Source: Bog-756 sp963745955 | Lineage (GTDB): Bacteria; Actinomycetota; Acidimicrobiia; Acidimicrobiales; RAAP-2 | Assembly: GCA_963745955.1 (NCBI GenBank) | Contig: CAVUZI010000011.1 | Coordinates: forward strand, 558,001-622,000 | Reading direction: 5' to 3' | DNA length: 64,000 nt | Shown: positions 61,180-64,000 of the stretch, one piece after another | Position numbering within the stretch: position 1 is the stretch's first letter | Layout: every line of letters begins with the position of its first letter | The notes under the pieces: model-generated | What the model was told of the DNA's origin: nothing | What the model saw: the letters and a program-made list of their open reading frames with translations, nothing else | The model's database searches: none | Translations under genes and position numbers: made by a program

Positions 61180-61947
61180 TCACCGGCTCTGCTCGCGCCC
61201 CTCCAGCCAGTCGTCGAAGTCGCGGGCAACGATCCGTTCGTCGTGAACACCGGCGGCATCCGGAGAGGCCAGCCACACGATTGGCGGTCCCATGGTCGTC
61301 GGATCGAGCAGGTTGGCACGCAGCTCGTCCGCCAGTCCGTCGGGAACCATCCCGGTAGCAGTCGCCCCGCCGGGCAGCAAGAGGTTGGCCGTGACCGGTG
61401 ACCCGGCCAGGTCGGCGGCCATGACCCGGGCCAGGGCCTCCACGGCGGCACCGGAAGGCCCGTACGGGGTGAAGCCCCTGCGGGTCATCGTCTGCTTGTT
61501 CATCGAAATCGTGACCACCCGTCCGCCACCGGCGCTCAGCATTCTCGGTACCACCGCCCGGGCGACCAGGAACGTACCGGTCGCCTTCGTCTCGAGCACG
61601 TCGCGAAAGCCAGCCGGGGTCACCTCCCAGAATGGCTTGGGCTCCGTCATGAACCGAGGGTTGACGGTCAGCATCCCGATGCCGGCGTTGTTCACCAGTA
61701 CGTCGAGGCCGCCGAATAGCTCGTAGGCAGCATCGACCCCGGCCGCCACCGAGCCGGCGTCGCGGACGTCGAGCTCGATTCCCAGCGCTCCGGCGCCCAG
61801 CTCCGCGGCCGTAGCCTGTGCCCGCTCGCGGGAGCGGCTGGTCACTGCCACCTGAGCACCCGCCTGTGCAAGCGCTTCTGCCATGGCCCGGCCCAGGCCA
61901 CTCGTGCCACCGGTCACCATGATGCGAGTGTCGCTCAGCTGCGCCAT
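61180..61947 (-). CDS. SDR-family oxidoreductase with an altered active site
   Basis: The 255-residue protein has the SDR fold: MVTGGTSGLGRAMAEAL cofactor site, VNNAGIG, and a Ser in VTISMNK. The catalytic region reads PYGPSGAAVEAL, with Tyr present but Gly where the usual Lys stands (YxxxG, not YxxxK). The Lys normally lowers the Tyr pKa, so the enzyme may have changed chemistry, use another residue, or serve a structural role. The ATG at 61947 is used rather than the TTG at 61950. The CCPFF-motif gene is downstream on the same strand. Substrate unknown. Confidence 0.85.
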   Translation of the reverse strand: MAQLSDTRIMVTGGTSGLGRAMAEALAQAGAQVAVTSRSRERAQATAAELGAGALGIELDVRDAGSVAAGVDAAYELFGGLDVLVNNAGIGMLTVNPRFMTEPKPFWEVTPAGFRDVLETKATGTFLVARAVVPRMLSAGGGRVVTISMNKQTMTRRGFTPYGPSGAAVEALARVMAADLAGSPVTANLLLPGGATATGMVPDGLADELRANLLDPTTMGPPIVWLASPDAAGVHDERIVARDFDDWLEGREQSR

Positions 61948-62113
61948 CAAATCTCACATTAGAGGCCTTCTCATCAGGCCGTTCGTCGCCGGCCGGCCAA
62001 CGAGTACGCCCTGTGCGAGGTGGCCGGGGCCGAGCCCACCGCCGCTCCGAGGGTGACGGGGGACCAAGCCGATCCCCAGGCAGGTCGGGGCTGCAACCGA
62101 TACGGTCTGGAGT

Positions 62114-62341
62114 ATGCCTGAATGGAAGAAGGGCTGGAAGCCAGCGACGGTGGGAGAAGCCAGGGAGTACCTCGATGCCCACGAGAGGGACGGAGACCCG
62201 GCCATCATAAGAGCCTGTGAGGCAAAGGTCGACGCCACGGTGCACCGGTCCGAGCCCGGCAGGAAGGACCGCGGGCGGAGGGGAACGGCCCCGGTCGCGA
62301 AACCTCCCCTGGAACAGCTGGAGGAAAAGGGGGCCGACTAG
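62114..62341 (+). CDS. 75-residue basic hypothetical protein
   Basis: A short soluble, highly charged protein (MPEWKKGWKPATVGEAREYL to LEQLEEKGAD) with a GGAGT-like site just upstream. Length, codon use and lack of overlap with other genes make it plausible, but no domain is recognised. It lies between an SDR gene and a convergent SRPBCC gene. Confidence 0.5.
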   Translation: MPEWKKGWKPATVGEAREYLDAHERDGDPAIIRACEAKVDATVHRSEPGRKDRGRRGTAPVAKPPLEQLEEKGAD

Positions 62342-62418
62342 ATCAGGCGGGCAACCAGACCCCGGCGATCCTGGATCCCACGGTGAGCCGGACAGACGGA
62401 GGGCTCGAACCCCGTCGG

Positions 62419-62880
62419 TCACGAGGCCTCGGCGGCTGCTTTGACTCGTTCAAGGGTTCGGAGCATGTCCCGCTGGTTGCGACGCTCCCTCAGGACCCCG
62501 CCGAGCGGGCGCCAGACCTTGGTGAAGATGTTGTCACCGAGGTCGAATGACTCGGTGACATCGGTGCCCCCGTCGTCGGTGGCGCAAAACTCATAGCGCC
62601 AGGTATTCACCGGCCGGTCGCGCATGATGACCGCGAACTCGAAGACCTGACCGGGCACGCACTCGGTGATCTTGCATGTGGTCCAGTACAGGACCGGCCA
62701 GTTCTCGTTCCGCTTCACATGGCCCCGGTACAGCGCACCGACTTCCGGACCGGTGGCGCCGTTGATCCACTCGGCTTCGATCACCTCGGGGCTGTACTCG
62801 CCCATCTTGGTGATGTCGCTGACGAGCCCCCAGACCTTGTCCGGCGGCGCGTTCACGTGGAGATTGACCGCAGCACGCAT
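62419..62880 (-). CDS. SRPBCC-family (polyketide cyclase/START-like) protein
   Basis: The 153-residue protein opens with VNLHVNAPPDKVWGLVSDITKMGEYSPE, the classic SRPBCC helix-grip start, and continues with VFEFAVIMRDRPVNTWRYEF and GTDVTESFDLG. These proteins bind small hydrophobic molecules and act as cyclases, hydratases or lipid carriers. No catalytic residue set singles out one role. It is the gene before the LLM oxidoreductase and reads in the opposite direction from it, so the two are divergent. Confidence 0.88.
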   Translation of the reverse strand: MRAAVNLHVNAPPDKVWGLVSDITKMGEYSPEVIEAEWINGATGPEVGALYRGHVKRNENWPVLYWTTCKITECVPGQVFEFAVIMRDRPVNTWRYEFCATDDGGTDVTESFDLGDNIFTKVWRPLGGVLRERRNQRDMLRTLERVKAAAEAS

Positions 62881-62990
62881 ACCGGCAGACTCTAGGGCAC
62901 GTCGCCACGGCTGTCAGGCCCGCTCACGCATCGGTACCGGGCTGAGCGTCCACCGGGAATCCCGGTCCGGGTGGTGCTAGAACGGCGAGC

Positions 62991-63878
62991 ATGCAACTCG
63001 ATCTCCACATTTCGCGATTCGACTGGGCCGGCGGTCCGACGGGCATCGGGCCGGGTGTGGCCGACCTGGCCCAGCGGGCCGAGGCCATCGGCGTGCGCAC
63101 CCTGTCGTTCATGGACCACTACTTCCAGATGGACTGGATGGCGCCGGCGGAGGACCCGATGCTCGAGGGCTACACGGCTCTCGGCTTCGTCGCCGGTCGC
63201 ACGCAGCGGCTACGGCTGCGGCTCCTCGTGACCGGGGTGACCTATCGCCATCCCGGGCTCCTGGCCAAGGCCGTCACGACCCTCGATGTGCTGTCGAGCG
63301 GCCGGGCCGAGCTCGGCATCGGCGCGGCTTGGTACGAGCGCGAGCATCGCGGCCTCGGGGTGCCGTTCCCGCCTACGGCGGAGCGCTTCGAGCGGCTCGA
63401 AGAAGCGATCGAGATCTGCCTGCAGATGTGGAGCGACGACAATGGTCCCTACCGGGGCCGGCACTACCAGCTGGACGAGACGCTGTGCAGCCCGATGCCG
63501 GTCAGTGCACCTCGCCCTCGGATCCTGATCGGTGGTAGCGGCGAACGGAAGACGCTGCGGCTGGTTGCTCAGTACGCCGACGCCTGCAACATCTTCGGTG
63601 GACCCGACGAGGTGGCCCACAAGATCGACGTCCTCCGCCGGCACTGCGACGCCGTGGGACGCGACCCCAACGAAATCGAGGTCACCGCCATGTACGGCGA
63701 TGTCCCGTCGGATGCAACGGTCGACGACATCGTCCGGGGCGCAGAAGCCTGGGCGAAGATCGGGGTGTCGACCGTCGTCACCGGTGCCGTCGGCGACGAC
63801 CCGGCCGGCCGGCTCGAGTCGACCTTCGGCCCCGCCATGGAGCGCCTGGCGGCTATCGAACCTGCCGCCCTCGAGTAG
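62991..63878 (+). CDS. LLM-class F420-dependent oxidoreductase
   Basis: The 295-residue protein is a luciferase-like TIM barrel: RTLSFMDHYFQM with the His of the cofactor region, LRLRLLVTGVTYRHPGLLAKAV, SSGRAELGIGAAWYE and ILIGGSGERKTLRL. It most likely uses coenzyme F420 (or FMN) for hydride transfer, as is common in actinobacteria, and may act on a lipid or xenobiotic substrate. The ATG at 62991 is clear. It is divergent from an SRPBCC protein gene across 110 bases. The last 122 bases of the window hold no recognisable gene. Confidence 0.9.
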   Translation: MQLDLHISRFDWAGGPTGIGPGVADLAQRAEAIGVRTLSFMDHYFQMDWMAPAEDPMLEGYTALGFVAGRTQRLRLRLLVTGVTYRHPGLLAKAVTTLDVLSSGRAELGIGAAWYEREHRGLGVPFPPTAERFERLEEAIEICLQMWSDDNGPYRGRHYQLDETLCSPMPVSAPRPRILIGGSGERKTLRLVAQYADACNIFGGPDEVAHKIDVLRRHCDAVGRDPNEIEVTAMYGDVPSDATVDDIVRGAEAWAKIGVSTVVTGAVGDDPAGRLESTFGPAMERLAAIEPAALE

Positions 63879-64000
63879 GCCACCGAGGCCACCGTTCGGA
63901 GCGATCAGTCACGATGGCGAAGGTGACCGACCTGGCGGCGGGGACATCTCGGTCCGCCGGCATCGCTAGCACGCGATGTCAGCCAGAAATGACGACGCCA

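Overview
The window is high-GC DNA with frequent GTG starts, tightly packed genes and many 4-base ATGA/GTGA gene overlaps. Together with an F420-type luciferase-like oxidoreductase, an actinobacterial CtaG, OtsA/OtsB, a GpgS-like glycosyltransferase and a FadD-type ligase, this points to an actinobacterium, plausibly of the Acidimicrobiia. That placement is inferred from gene content only.

Layout. 1-5.6 kb: the 3' end of an FAD-linked oxidase gene, two aldo/keto reductases, a cupin, a Baeyer-Villiger-type flavin monooxygenase and a glycerate kinase. 5.9-17.9 kb: a heme-copper oxidase locus. An SCO-like gene and a membrane protein read rightward and converge on a long leftward series: two small or medium membrane proteins, an SCO domain, a lipoprotein, CtaG, a cupredoxin-like protein, oxidase subunits II, I and III, a 39-residue membrane peptide and a second CtaG-like protein. 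17.9-20.5 kb: an SDR divergent from an acyl-CoA synthetase. 20.7-31.3 kb: a cell-surface glycan locus, consisting of an ATP-grasp/flippase fusion converging on a translationally coupled leftward run of two GH16 proteins, a NodB-type deacetylase, a small membrane protein, a GT2 fused to a large membrane domain, and two more GT2 enzymes.

31.7-45.6 kb: a PD-(D/E)XK-like nuclease with an unknown partner, a patatin overlapping a hexapeptide acyltransferase tail to tail, a methyltransferase, an EthD-like protein, a cytochrome P450 with its TetR regulator and a clear promoter/operator, a ThiS/MoaD-like carrier next to threonine synthase, a GpgS-like glycosyltransferase, and a TetR/MFS efflux pair. 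45.7-48.8 kb: otsA, converging on a lytR_C-domain gene and a damaged otsB, then tRNA-Thr(TGT).

48.85-59.6 kb, beginning at the tRNA, looks like an accessory island: a dioxygenase fragment, an arsenic-type set (ArsR, CadI/ArsI-like, aquaporin, FAD oxidoreductase), a copper-type P1B ATPase, a BlaI/CopY-like regulator with a metallothionein-like cysteine cluster, a DUF5134-like membrane protein, a paralogue of the oxidase-locus membrane protein, and gene fragments. Nearly all of its larger genes carry several frameshifts. 59.7-63.9 kb returns to ordinary genes: a winged-helix/membrane-protein pair behind a 41-bp dyad, a CCPFF-motif protein, an SDR lacking the usual lysine, an SRPBCC protein and an LLM oxidoreductase.

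A general warning: at least ten otherwise normal genes, including oxidase subunits I and II, have a total length of 3n+1, meaning one extra base each. Sequence error is the simplest explanation, so the frameshifted entries should be read as probably intact genes unless re-sequencing says otherwise.
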